A stretch of DNA of 63,863 nucleotides from Synergistaceae bacterium. Its GTDB lineage: Bacteria > Synergistota > Synergistia > Synergistales > Aminobacteriaceae. Positions within the stretch are counted from its first letter, which is position 1. The number at the start of each line of letters is the position of its first letter. The DNA is taken from contig JAFUYQ010000011.1 of NCBI GenBank assembly GCA_017470485.1, forward strand, positions 1-63,863. Direction: 5' to 3'. A program made the position numbers and the translations under genes. Below, piece after piece: positions 1 through 9,700 of the stretch. A model generated the notes under the pieces. That model did not search any database, was not told the origin of the DNA, and saw only the letters and a list, made by a program, of their open reading frames with translations.

Positions 1-807
1 ATCGTTAAAAATTTTTTCGTCCCATTCTTTATTCATTAAAAAATCGTGAAGCGTGAAAATTTCGAGATTATTCATTGGTATAGCATCGTAATCTCTTTTA
101 CATTCCGGAAATTCTTCCATTGCGATGTGAAGTAAGTAATCCTGCAAAAGATAATCAATAAAGCAATCTTCTTTTTTACAGTAAGCAACGAAGAAATCAT
201 AAATAAAATTGAAGAGTTTGCTCCCTTTCTCCGCGCCCTGTAAAAACGTCATCCATCTGTTGTGGGCAATATTACCGACCGGATTAAAAATACGCTTCAC
301 TGTGAAATATTTTAACTTGAAAATTTCACTGGGAATTTCATCGGTTACCAAAACCGTAGCGTCGAGCCACAGTCCGCCGTATCGTGAAAGTAAATAAGCT
401 CGAATTATATCGGAAAAGTGTGCCATCGAAATTTTCCCTTGTGAAAACTTTTCCATAATATGCTCAGGGAGTTCAACGTATTCGTGAAAATTATGCTTCG
501 TGAGAATTTTCAGCTCGTTGTTGCCGCGGAATTTTCTCATCATTGAGAAGCATAATCTTACAGCTCCCGGCAGATCTTCATCTCTGTCGCCTTGCCACCA
601 CAGCGTCCAAATTACATTAGACTGTTGCGTTTCGTTGGAAACTTTTTTCTTGTACTCAAAAATTACATCGCCATAATTTTCCCGAAGATAGTTCAAAATT
701 TTTTTGTGCTTTAGGTCATGTAGTACGCTCAACTTTCCCGACAACAGGGACACAAGCGCAAAATCGAAGCCAAAATTTTTACAGATCTCTACAATCGGTT
801 TCAACAA
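1..807 (-). CDS. Capsular-polysaccharide-type glycosyltransferase, partial (runs off left edge)
   Basis: The minus strand is open from about 819 to the left edge, so the C-terminus is missing. The translation has the hallmarks of the Caps_synth/DXD-sugar glycosyltransferase family: an IWTLWWQGDRDEDLP segment, then HFSDIIRAYLLSRYGG followed by LWLDAT. The Asp of LWLD belongs to the metal/nucleotide-sugar site in this family. The role would be sugar transfer during surface polysaccharide synthesis at the cytoplasmic face. No ATG opens the frame. A TGA lies at 822-820, the next codons are AAG AAT GAT, and tandem TTG codons at 807-802 are the only usual alternatives, with a weak ribosome-binding site. 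The start codon may have been lost. The stretch is visibly richer in A+T than the purine genes nearby, which fits transfer. Confidence 0.7.
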   Translation of the reverse strand, partial: MLKPIVEICKNFGFDFALVSLLSGKLSVLHDLKHKKILNYLRENYGDVIFEYKKKVSNETQQSNVIWTLWWQGDRDEDLPGAVRLCFSMMRKFRGNNELKILTKHNFHEYVELPEHIMEKFSQGKISMAHFSDIIRAYLLSRYGGLWLDATVLVTDEIPSEIFKLKYFTVKRIFNPVGNIAHNRWMTFLQGAEKGSKLFNFIYDFFVAYCKKEDCFIDYLLQDYLLHIAMEEFPECKRDYDAIPMNNLEIFTLHDFLMNKEWDEKIFND

Positions 808-924
808 AAGATCATTCTTTCAATCTTAATTTTTTATATTATAGCACACATAGAAACGTAAATTCTGAGATGAGCCACATTGAGGATCACTTGATTACTT
901 CGAGCAGGAAGGAGGGGTAAAAAT

Positions 925-1368
925 ATGTCAGAACCGGTATTGAAAGTAGAGAATATAAATGTCTATCACGGCAGCATTCACGCTATCAAGGGAATATCGT
1001 TCGAGGTTTACGAGGGCGAAATCGTTACGCTTATCGGCGCGAACGGTGCTGGTAAATCAACAACCCTTAACACCGTCTCAGGACTCCTTCATCCAGCAAC
1101 AGGAAGCGTCTCATTCTTGGGCGAATCGCTGGCGAAAATTCCTCCTCATAAGATTGTCGAGAGGGGATTGGCTCAGGTTCCCGAAGGCCGGAGAGTTTTC
1201 GCTCAAATGACGGTTCAGGAGAATTTGGAGATGGGAGCTTACACACAGGGCGACGATATTGAGGGCGATTTGGAGAAGGTTTACGGGCTTTTCCCAAGAC
1301 TGAAGGAGAGAATGCGCCAGACCGCCGGAACGTTATCGGGCGGTGAACAGCGGTTAAAAACTGCATAA
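925..1368 (+). pseudogene. livF: Truncated LivF-type branched-chain amino acid ABC ATPase
   Basis: The first 139 or so residues are a clear LivF-type ATPase: Walker A GANGAGKST, the LivF-typical RVFAQMTVQENLEMGAY (Q-loop region) and the ABC signature LSGGEQ. Directly after the signature, homology stops and the frame ends with RLKTA. Walker B, the D-loop and the switch His are absent (147 residues against a usual 235 or so), so it cannot hydrolyse ATP. A strong ribosome-binding site (GGAGGGG) precedes the ATG, so the 5' end is authentic. No livHMGK partners are visible. The break coincides with an inverted repeat at 1365-1402. Truncation by an element, a deletion or an assembly join are all possible. 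Confidence 0.85.
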
Positions 1369-1402
1369 GCCGGCAGCCCTCAAAAAGGTGTTACCGGCTT
1401 AT
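1365..1402. repeat. Inverted repeat at the livF break, possible bidirectional terminator
   Basis: ATAAGCCGG at 1365-1373 is perfectly repeated in inverse at 1394-1402, with a 20-base spacer. It lies exactly between the truncated livF and the convergent nuclease gene. It may act as a terminator, but it lacks a long T-tract. It could equally be the end of a lost element, since livF homology stops about 15 bases to the left. Confidence 0.5.
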
Positions 1403-4344
1403 TAATCCTCACCGTCATCATCACTGCCGGTCATCTCGCCTCTGAACTCGCCTTTCCTGCAAATGCTCTTAATGTGGCAGTGTCTGCACCTCTCCGACTC
1501 GTAATCCGGCCTGAACTCGCCGCCTTTAAGAATATTAACAGCACATTCCATAGCGTACTTCCCTTCATTGACGCGCCCGTTAATATCTTTGTCAGGCTCT
1601 ATCTTTTTCCCTTTATCGTCAAGAGGCGTGAAACCTCCGAAGATTCCGGCGGTCTCCTCTGAAAATGTGCCCCATATCCTTCCGTCCTCATGGCCGAGAA
1701 TGTACACTCCTGAAACGTCATAGCCGTACCGCTCGCTGAACATAGCAGAATATAATGAGAGCTGAAGCCCGTGCTTGAACGCTGTGATATTTTTGTCGGT
1801 GTTCCAGAACTTGCCGGTGATGTTCTTCATTCCTGAGTCGTAACTTCTGCTTGCCATTCTTCCCTCTTTGTAGTCGGTGATTAATGCAATCCGCGAACCG
1901 TCATAGCCCCTCAGAAATTCTATTCTGTCGCACTGCCCGGGAAATATCACTCCGTCAACCTCATACCTCAAATGCGCCTCGTCCTCAAGAAGTATCGCCT
2001 CATGCTCGTAATTCTCATGAAGAAGGTCAAGAACAGCCCCCTGAACTCCTGCGAGTCTTTTTGCGCGGAACTTCACGCCCTCAAGCCTCCTTGAAAGTCT
2101 GCCGTCTCTCACAAGAAATCCGAAACGCCCGTAATCCTCATCATCAGCTTTCATTAATCTTGTCCATTCGTTTTCAGCGATACCGGCGAAACGAGTCCCT
2201 GACGCTCTCATATCAGAACGGTAAATCTTCCAGACAGACTCCCAATATTTATGGAGCATGTTCCCCCATTCGGCAGGGGAGACAAGTTCCGAGTCGGGCT
2301 GGTAGAGTTTGGCCTTTCTCCGCTGAAACCAGAGGAACGGGCATTCTAATAACTCCTGAATATCGCTCGCCCCAACGAAAGACGCATGAGCCTTAACGCA
2401 CGGAACTTCACGCGGAGTTTCAGCCTCAGCGTCAATTCCTCCGAACCTGAAGCCGTCTGACCCAAGAAGAATATTTATCCCCTCGCTGTCAACCGTCTTC
2501 ATGCTCCAGTCCCTCATGTCATCGAGAAATTTCTGCATGAACGGCGAAGCTGATACCGGCCTCCCCTCATCATCGAGCAATGGCCGTGAAACTATCGTCA
2601 AAGTTTCTCCCGTCTGAATCAAACGGCGGAACAACGCTTCTCTCTGTTCGGCTTTTTCCTTAGTTCTGGGGAGGTAGGCTTCATTCTCGCGGAGTCTCTC
2701 GCGTTCCTCATTGCCGAGAAGGGGGGAACTTTTCATGTTCGGCGACCATGATTTCTGGGTTACGCCCGACATTATCCATACCGGAAACGATGAAAGGACA
2801 GGAGGCTGACCGGTGAAGATTCTGACCGAGTTGCTCAGCTGAACGGGGGCGCGGACGTGTGAATTTCTGCACCAGTCTGCGAGATATTCATATGCTGAAT
2901 CGCCCTTGAGTTTCTCGTCCTGAACCTTCCCGATGTCGGGCATGAGTTCATGAAGCGAAAGTGCCTTGTCGCTAACGGTCTGTATTGCGCTCGCCGTAAG
3001 CCTTAATGATTCATCAAGTTCAGGGAAAGGCGAAATACTCCCGAAGCGTTCAAGCCATAGCCCGTCAGTGTGAAGGAAGTCATTGAACGCTGACATTATC
3101 ACTGCCGGAGTATGACCTGACTTCATTGTATCGCAGAATTTCCCGACGGCCTCAACCGACAGTAAAGCCTTTCCGAAAACATCATGAAGTTTTTCATCAG
3201 GGTCATTGAAACGTTCGGAAAGATATTTTTTCCAGCTGTCAATTCCTGAACAGCCTGCCCTGTAAGCCCTCATCACCGGAAATTTTGAACCTGCAAAGCA
3301 TGACTGTGTCAGCATAACGGCGGTGTCGTAAGCAGGGAAATTCCTTGAGCTTAGAGTGTGGAGCGATGAGAGAATTTTTCCTGCCAGAGTACGGCTGATA
3401 GTAACGCCCCCGCTGAAATCGTAAGGCACTCCGTAACGTTTCAGAGCCTCAGCGAAAACTTCCTCCCTTCCCTCCTCAATCATAAGGCCGATTGAATCGA
3501 AGCCCGGAAATTCGTAGCCTTCCGCCCATTTTCCAGAAGCCCAGAGAGAAAGTACCCTCGCGATAATTTCAGGCTCTAATCCCGGTTCAGCCGATGAAAT
3601 TTCGAGAATGTTACCCGACGACTGCGAGTAAGATTTCGGAAGCCCCAACTGCAAATCGGCATCGTGAAAACCTGACATGTTAGCTTCGGGTTTAACGATT
3701 AGAGTTTCGGAACAGCGATCGCGTACCGCATTGACTAATTCGAGCTGCGAGTGATTGAACGAAAGGAAGCCCGTGAAAACGATGATTAGATTTTTGCCCC
3801 AGTCCTGATTTTGGCAGAGAGCCTCGAACGCCGCTGAATATACCTGTGCGCTGTCGAGAAGGTTAAAATTTTTCAAGTATTTCAGGTATTCAGAGTAGAC
3901 TTCAGGCAGAAGGAACTCTGAAGGATTAAGGCTTTCGGGGTCAGAGGGAAGCTGTTCAGGTTTAACGGCCTCATTGAGAAGCTCCCTTATGTCATCGGAG
4001 AGTACACTCAGAAATCCTGAACGCTGCAAGCCGGGCAGTGATGAAGTTTTGTCGGAATGATTCTGAAGCGCGTCGTTTAGGATTGATTTCAGAATTAAGA
4101 GGTGGTCAGGAGGCGAAAGAACACGCCTTCTTTTTTCGGAGGATATATTTTCGTAAATGTCCTCCCATGTCCAGAGCGTGAAATTCCATTTAACATCATC
4201 ATTAAGAGGCCACCAGTTTTTATCTTTCCGCGAGGGTATGACGAAACGGAGGTCATTTTTTCGGGAACGAAATTCTCCGGCGATGTCCTGAATAATTTTC
4301 CTGAACTGTGCGCCGCTGCTGTATGAATATGCAGTTGATAACAT
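1402..4344 (-). CDS. AddB-like PD-(D/E)XK Fe-S nuclease
   Basis: This 980-residue protein has a C-terminal RecB/AddB-type nuclease domain. GQCDRIEF near residue 803, TDYKEG with D824 and K826, and HGLQLSLY near residue 860 match motifs II, III and IV. One Cys upstream (ELLECPFLWF) plus C953, C956 and C962 (CRHCHIKSIC) form the four-Cys pattern that binds a 4Fe-4S cluster in AddB and Cas4. The N-terminal 600 residues resemble the inactivated helicase half of AddB and show no Walker A motif. The likely role is end processing in double-strand break repair. No AddA-type partner lies in this window. The gene starts 4 bases after purF with only a weak ribosome-binding site, so it is probably co-transcribed with purC and purF. 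Confidence 0.75.
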   Translation of the reverse strand: MLSTAYSYSSGAQFRKIIQDIAGEFRSRKNDLRFVIPSRKDKNWWPLNDDVKWNFTLWTWEDIYENISSEKRRRVLSPPDHLLILKSILNDALQNHSDKTSSLPGLQRSGFLSVLSDDIRELLNEAVKPEQLPSDPESLNPSEFLLPEVYSEYLKYLKNFNLLDSAQVYSAAFEALCQNQDWGKNLIIVFTGFLSFNHSQLELVNAVRDRCSETLIVKPEANMSGFHDADLQLGLPKSYSQSSGNILEISSAEPGLEPEIIARVLSLWASGKWAEGYEFPGFDSIGLMIEEGREEVFAEALKRYGVPYDFSGGVTISRTLAGKILSSLHTLSSRNFPAYDTAVMLTQSCFAGSKFPVMRAYRAGCSGIDSWKKYLSERFNDPDEKLHDVFGKALLSVEAVGKFCDTMKSGHTPAVIMSAFNDFLHTDGLWLERFGSISPFPELDESLRLTASAIQTVSDKALSLHELMPDIGKVQDEKLKGDSAYEYLADWCRNSHVRAPVQLSNSVRIFTGQPPVLSSFPVWIMSGVTQKSWSPNMKSSPLLGNEERERLRENEAYLPRTKEKAEQREALFRRLIQTGETLTIVSRPLLDDEGRPVSASPFMQKFLDDMRDWSMKTVDSEGINILLGSDGFRFGGIDAEAETPREVPCVKAHASFVGASDIQELLECPFLWFQRRKAKLYQPDSELVSPAEWGNMLHKYWESVWKIYRSDMRASGTRFAGIAENEWTRLMKADDEDYGRFGFLVRDGRLSRRLEGVKFRAKRLAGVQGAVLDLLHENYEHEAILLEDEAHLRYEVDGVIFPGQCDRIEFLRGYDGSRIALITDYKEGRMASRSYDSGMKNITGKFWNTDKNITAFKHGLQLSLYSAMFSERYGYDVSGVYILGHEDGRIWGTFSEETAGIFGGFTPLDDKGKKIEPDKDINGRVNEGKYAMECAVNILKGGEFRPDYESERCRHCHIKSICRKGEFRGEMTGSDDDGED

Positions 4345-4348
4345 CTTT

Positions 4349-5725
4349 TTAGTTCACAGGGACTTCCATAGGGTAATTCCCGTCAAAACAAGCCTTGCAG
4401 TACGAATCCTCACAGCAGACTTCTCTCAGGCTCTCCTCGCTCAAATACGTCAGCGAATCAGCCCCCAAGTAACTGCAAATCTCATCAGGCGATTTCTGAA
4501 CGGCAATCAGTTTTTCCCTGTGGGGCGTGTCAATCCCGAAGTAGCACGAATACTTCACTTCCGGCGAGGCTGCACAGACATGAATCTCTTTAGCTCCTGC
4601 GTCCCTGAGATGTCCGACAATCCTGCGGAGCGTTGTGCCTCTGACTATCGAGTCGTCAATGATGATTAAGCGTTTGCCCTCAATGTTACGGCGTATCGTT
4701 GCGAGTTTTATGCGGACTGCATCATCGCGCATGGCCTGTTCTGGAAGAATGAAAGTTCTGCCCATGTACTTATTCTTTATGAGTCCTTCGCCGTAAGGTA
4801 TGCCGGACGCTTCAGCGTAGCCGATTGCCGCCGGTATACCCGAATCAGGTACGGCCATGACGACATCAGCTTCAATCTTACGCTGAGCGGCGAGTTTCAT
4901 TCCGCATTTGCGCCTGAACTCGTAGACGCTCACCCCGTCAACAATCGAGTCGGGTCTTGCGAAATAAACCATCTCGAAGACACAGAGATTCTTTCTGCAA
5001 AAATGCGATGGCTCAATGCTCCTTAATCCTTCTTTATCGGCAATGACTATCTCTCCCGGCCTAACGTCCCTTACGAACTCGGCGTCAAGTGCTTCAAGCG
5101 CGCACGTTTCCGAAGCGAACACCCAGCCTGAGTCGCCCTTGAGCTTTCCGATACAGAGGGGGTGAAGACCGAAGAAGTCCCTTACTCCAATGAGTTTGTC
5201 GCCGATTGTTATGACGAGGACATAAGCACCTTTAATGAGGCTCATTGCATTTTTTATGCCGGCCTCGATTCCGCGTGAACCGTGCTGGCAGATTAAGTTC
5301 AGGATTGACTCCGAGTCGCTTGTAGTGTGGAAGATTGCGCCCTCATCGGTGAGCATTTCGCGGAGGCTGTCGGCGTTCACTAAGTTTCCGTTGTGAGCCA
5401 GAGCGATTTCGCCGAGCCTGCATGAAGCCGCCAAAGGCTGTGCGCTTCTCTGCAAACCGTCTCCGGCTGTCGAGTATCTGACATGGCCGATTGCGATATT
5501 TCCGTGAAGTTTCCCAAAGTCATAGCCTCTGAAGACCTCACCGGCTAATCCCAGATCCTTGCGGATTCCGATTTTCCCCGATGAATTTGCGGCAATGCCT
5601 GCGCTTTCCTGACCTCTGTGCTGGAGCGCGTAAAGCCCGTAATAAACCAGATGAGAAGCGTTCTTGTTCTCATCGTTGAGATAAACCCCAATCACTCCGC
5701 ATTCCTCATGTAATTCATCAGACAT
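4349..5725 (-). CDS. purF: Amidophosphoribosyltransferase
   Basis: PurF transfers the glutamine amide to PRPP, the first committed step of purine synthesis. The 458 residues are full length. After a short propeptide, Cys9 ([15 protein letters not shown]) would be the N-terminal nucleophile of the glutaminase domain. [20 protein letters not shown] and [17 protein letters not shown] are the PRPP-binding phosphoribosyltransferase motifs. [12 protein letters not shown] near the C-terminus matches PurF enzymes with an Fe-S cluster. The start overlaps the end of purC by 8 bases, which suggests translational coupling. Confidence 0.96.
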   Translation of the reverse strand: MSDELHEECGVIGVYLNDENKNASHLVYYGLYALQHRGQESAGIAANSSGKIGIRKDLGLAGEVFRGYDFGKLHGNIAIGHVRYSTAGDGLQRSAQPLAASCRLGEIALAHNGNLVNADSLREMLTDEGAIFHTTSDSESILNLICQHGSRGIEAGIKNAMSLIKGAYVLVITIGDKLIGVRDFFGLHPLCIGKLKGDSGWVFASETCALEALDAEFVRDVRPGEIVIADKEGLRSIEPSHFCRKNLCVFEMVYFARPDSIVDGVSVYEFRRKCGMKLAAQRKIEADVVMAVPDSGIPAAIGYAEASGIPYGEGLIKNKYMGRTFILPEQAMRDDAVRIKLATIRRNIEGKRLIIIDDSIVRGTTLRRIVGHLRDAGAKEIHVCAASPEVKYSCYFGIDTPHREKLIAVQKSPDEICSYLGADSLTYLSEESLREVCCEDSYCKACFDGNYPMEVPVN

Positions 5726-6434
5726 TGTTTATACGTTTGAATATTTCCTGATATGCTTCCTCGACTCCGCCCATATCCCTTCTGAATCTGTCTTTGTCGA
5801 GTTTCTCGTTAGTCTTAGCGTCCCAGAAACGGCACGTATCAGGCGAGATTTCATCAGCAAGAATTATCGTACCGTCAGGAAGTCTTCCTGCCTCGATTTT
5901 GAAGTCGATTAGTTTAACGCCGATACCTGCGAAAAATTCCTTCAGAACGTCATTGACTTTGTAGGCAAGCGCGCGGATTTCAGCGAGTTCCTTTTCAGTT
6001 GCGACACCGAGAGCGATTATATGGCTGTCATTAATGAGAGGGTCATTAAGTTCGTCATTCTTCAATGAGAATTCGAGCGTCGGGCATTTTAACTGAGTGC
6101 CTTCAGCAACGCCGTAACGTTTCGAGAATGAACCGGCGGCAACGTTTCTGATGATGATTTCGAGGGGGACTATTTCGACTGCGCGGACAAGGGTTTCACG
6201 GTCGCTCAACTGTTCAACGAAATGAGTTTTAACGCCGTTTTTCTCAAGCAGCCGGAACATCATATTGCTCATCTTGTTATTGATGACTCCCTTGCCTGAG
6301 ATAGTGCCGTGCTTAAGGCCGTTGAACGCTGTAGCATCGTCCTTGTATTCGACGATGTAATATGAAGGGTCAGAAGCTGCAAAAACTTTCTTGGCCTTTC
6401 CCTCGTAACGCTGTTCAAGTTTTGTGATGTTCAT
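5718..6434 (-). CDS. purC: Phosphoribosylaminoimidazole-succinocarboxamide synthase
   Basis: SAICAR synthase joins aspartate to CAIR in purine synthesis. The chain is about 238 residues, as usual, and has the PurC signatures YEGKAKKVF near the start, the [17 protein letters not shown] stretch and [16 protein letters not shown] place the start at the ATG at 6434 ([12 protein letters not shown]). GGAAGGA lies just upstream, and the frame extension to 6470 adds only 12 atypical residues. The gene sits second in the operon, between the small membrane protein and purF. Confidence 0.95.
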   Translation of the reverse strand: MNITKLEQRYEGKAKKVFAASDPSYYIVEYKDDATAFNGLKHGTISGKGVINNKMSNMMFRLLEKNGVKTHFVEQLSDRETLVRAVEIVPLEIIIRNVAAGSFSKRYGVAEGTQLKCPTLEFSLKNDELNDPLINDSHIIALGVATEKELAEIRALAYKVNDVLKEFFAGIGVKLIDFKIEAGRLPDGTIILADEISPDTCRFWDAKTNEKLDKDRFRRDMGGVEEAYQEIFKRINNV

Positions 6435-6479
6435 GTGAAAAATCCTTCCGTCTGGTGAATTGTGAAACATTAGTTAATA

Positions 6480-6692
6480 TTATACATTGTTGTCATCGTA
6501 ATCATAAAAATCTTTCCGTTTTCGATACCAGATAAACATTGCGAGGCCGCCGAAAATTAATCCTGCCCCTAATCCGCCGATAACATAATCAGTTCTTATG
6601 CCTCCGCCGAACAATGAGCTTCCGTAACCTGCGAGGGCATAGCCGAACGATATAACACACAGAAGCGATAAGGTAGTAATGAACAGACGCAT
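6480..6692 (-). CDS. Small two-helix membrane protein
   Basis: The 70-residue product has two hydrophobic segments: residues 3-22, which may instead be a signal sequence, and about 37-55. They are separated by a Gly-rich loop and followed by a charged tail (WYRKRKDFYDYDD). A good ribosome-binding site (GGGAGG) precedes the ATG, which supports a real gene. It is the first gene before purC, 45 bases upstream of the chosen purC start, and lies divergent from the large protease gene. I do not recognise a family. Its place suggests co-transcription with purC, purF and the nuclease, but gives no function. Confidence 0.6.
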   Translation of the reverse strand: MRLFITTLSLLCVISFGYALAGYGSSLFGGGIRTDYVIGGLGAGLIFGGLAMFIWYRKRKDFYDYDDNNV

Positions 6693-6725
6693 GGAAAATT
6701 TTTCCTCCCTTAATAAAATAAATTC

Positions 6726-6753
6726 TTGATTAGTCTACACCGAAATATATAAT
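6726..6753 (+). promoter_or_regulatory. Sigma-70-type promoter of the large protease gene
   Basis: TTGATT at 6726-6731 and a perfect TATAAT at 6748-6753 are 16 bases apart. They lie in the divergent gap 34 bases before the protease ATG, and the ribosome-binding site GAAAGGAG follows at 6771-6778. Confidence 0.65.
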
Positions 6754-6786
6754 ATTCATAATTATTCTTTGAAAGGAGTTTTTAAC

Positions 6787-9700
6787 ATGCGGAAATTTTT
6801 GAAAGTATTTGCGTTTTCGCTGGTCTTGATTATGGCCTTGTCGTTGTCAGGATTAGCGGAGGAATTTCCAGAGCCTCAGATTGAACCTCTATCGCCTCAA
6901 TATCTCGAATGGCTCGAAGAACATCAGAACAATGATTCTGATTTACCGCCCCTTCTGAAATCAGGGAACGGGAACGAAGATTACACGAACGGTTACATTC
7001 CATTCCATATCGACCTTTCCCACCTTGATGATAATCCGCCGGTTGAAGAATCTTACTCGCCTATTCCGCTCTACAAGGCCGGAAATATTCCAGAAACTTA
7101 CGATTTAAGGAACGTCGGGGGAAACAGCTATGTTACAGGCATTAAGAGTCAAGGCTCTTACGGGACATGCTGGGCGCACGCCGCTATCGGTGCTATTGAG
7201 TCGAACCTCATAAAAAACGGTCTGGGAATTAATGACCTCTCCGAAATGCACTTGGCATGGTTTGCGTTCAGGAACAGCGACAAGTCAAAAGCATTCCACA
7301 ATCTTACCAGTGCTGCTTTCGCTACAGTAATGGATCACGGCGGCAATGCTTTCTATCCCACAGCCTTGTTCTCAAGACTCGCAGGCCCTGCAACAGAATC
7401 CGAAGTACCTTACGGAAGCTCTCAGCCCTCAAAAAGCACACCCGAAAGTTATTCCATCGCCGTAAGACTCCGTGATGTCTATTACCTTCGTATGGGCATG
7501 AAGGAAGGTGATCGTCTCAATGTCAACGTTTCGTCAACTGAACGCGACAACGTTAAACGCCGTATCATGGAAAACGGTTCAGTCATGGCCAGCTACTATG
7601 ACAACCAGTCTAACAACAAGGAGTATTACAACAAGAGTTCAAACGGCACAGCTTACTATTACACCGGCGGAGGATACCAAACAAATCACGCCGTTCAGAT
7701 AGTGGGCTGGAACGATAAATTTTCACGCAGCAACTTCAAGAATAATCCGGGCATGGACGGAGCATGGCTGATAAAAAATTCATGGGGTACAAGTTTCGGA
7801 GACAGCGGTTATTTCTGGATGTCATATGCTCAGTACCTCACTGACGGTACAGCATTCACTGCCGAGAAAGTTGACCCTGATATGAAGGTCTATGATTATT
7901 CGCCTCTGGGCTGGTGTTCAACATGGGGCTGGCAGGGGCCCGGAAAGATTTATTCGGCAAACGTCTTCAAATCCGAGAGGAACAACGAGAAGTTAAAAGA
8001 AGTAGGATTTTATACGCCGGACAACAACGTCAAATATCAGGTGAGCGTCTACACCGGCATGACTTCAATGCCTTCATCGAGTCCAGTAAACGGGAGTCCT
8101 GTTGCAACATTAAACGGGACAATGCCTTACGCAGGGTGGCACATATTAACACTGAACAGCCCTGTAGCCCTAACTAACGGCCAGTATTTCTCAGTAGTTG
8201 TAACTTTCACGAACTGCGAAGATACAGCTGTTGAGATGAAAGGTTCTATGGCTCCTAACGCGGTTATCGACACAGGGAGTTTCTTCTCTTATGATGGAAC
8301 AAGATGGGAAACCGGCAGTTCAAACAACGTCAACGCTACCGTCAAAGCCTACACGGTTTCAAACTCATCATCAACTGGCACAGCTCCTAAAATCGTTACC
8401 GCCTCGCTCCCTGACGGAAAAGTCAATCAGGCTTACAGCGAGACATTAACCGCTACAGGCACATCGCCTATCACATGGTCAATAGCTTCAGGGACTCTGC
8501 CCAGCGGATTATCCCTTGACCCCTCAACGGGTGTGATTTCGGGAACGCCTAAAACCGCAGGAACTTCAACATTCACAGTGAAAGCTACGAACAATTACGG
8601 CAATGTCTCAGCACCGTTCACTATTACGGTGGCGGCATCAGGCAGTGCGCCGTCAATAACAACAGCTTCACTTCCTGACGGTGTTTCGGGGAAAGCCTAC
8701 AGCCATACGCTCACCGCAACAGGCACAACGCCGATAAGTTGGGCGGCAGGTACGCTTCCTTCCGGCCTCACTATGGACGCTTCGACAGGTGTTCTTTCAG
8801 GAACTCCGAGTGCTTCGGGGTCTTACACCATAACGATAACCGCAAGCAACGCTATCGGGAAGGACTCGAAGTCTTTCACTCTGAGGATTGCGGCGGCCGG
8901 AGTTACTCCGAAGATAACAACATCGTCATTGCCGGACGGTAAAACAGGACAGTCATACAGTCAGACGCTCTCTGCAACGGGTACAGCTCCTATCACATGG
9001 TCAGCAAGCGGTCTTCCTTCGGGATTGAGCATTAATTCTTCAACCGGCGTAATCTCAGGCACTCCGTCAACCGCAGGAAATTACAGCGTAACCGTAACGG
9101 CTAAGAATAATTACGGTACAGGCTCGAAGACTTACCAGCTTAAAATCACAGCGTCAGGAACTCCGCCAACGATAACGACATCATCACTTCCTGACGGTCA
9201 GATCAATCAGTCCTACAGTCAGACGTTATCGGCCACAGGCACAACGCCTATCACTTGGTCGGCGAGCGGTCTTCCTTCGGGGCTGAGCGTAAAATCATCA
9301 ACGGGCGTAATCTCAGGCACTCCGACAACTGCCGGTCTCTTCAACATCACGGTAACAGCGAAGAATAGTTACGGTACTGCCTCGCAGTCATTGAAGCTGA
9401 ATATTTCATCGCCTACTCCGGGCGGTTCTGTAACCGTAACAGGATACGCAGGCTACCAGATTTCCGAACAGCTGACACCTTCAACGGCCACTTGGTCAGT
9501 GTCATCGGGGAGGCTTCCTTCAGGTTTATCGCTGAGCAGAAGCGGATTAATTTCGGGGAGGCCGTCAGGAGCGTCGGACACTTCCGTAACACTGAAAGCC
9601 GTAACGTCTTCGGAAACTACAGAAGTTACCGTCTACTTCAAGATTGAACCAAAGCCAGTTAAACCGTCAATAACGACCTCAAGCCTTAAAGATGCCGTTG

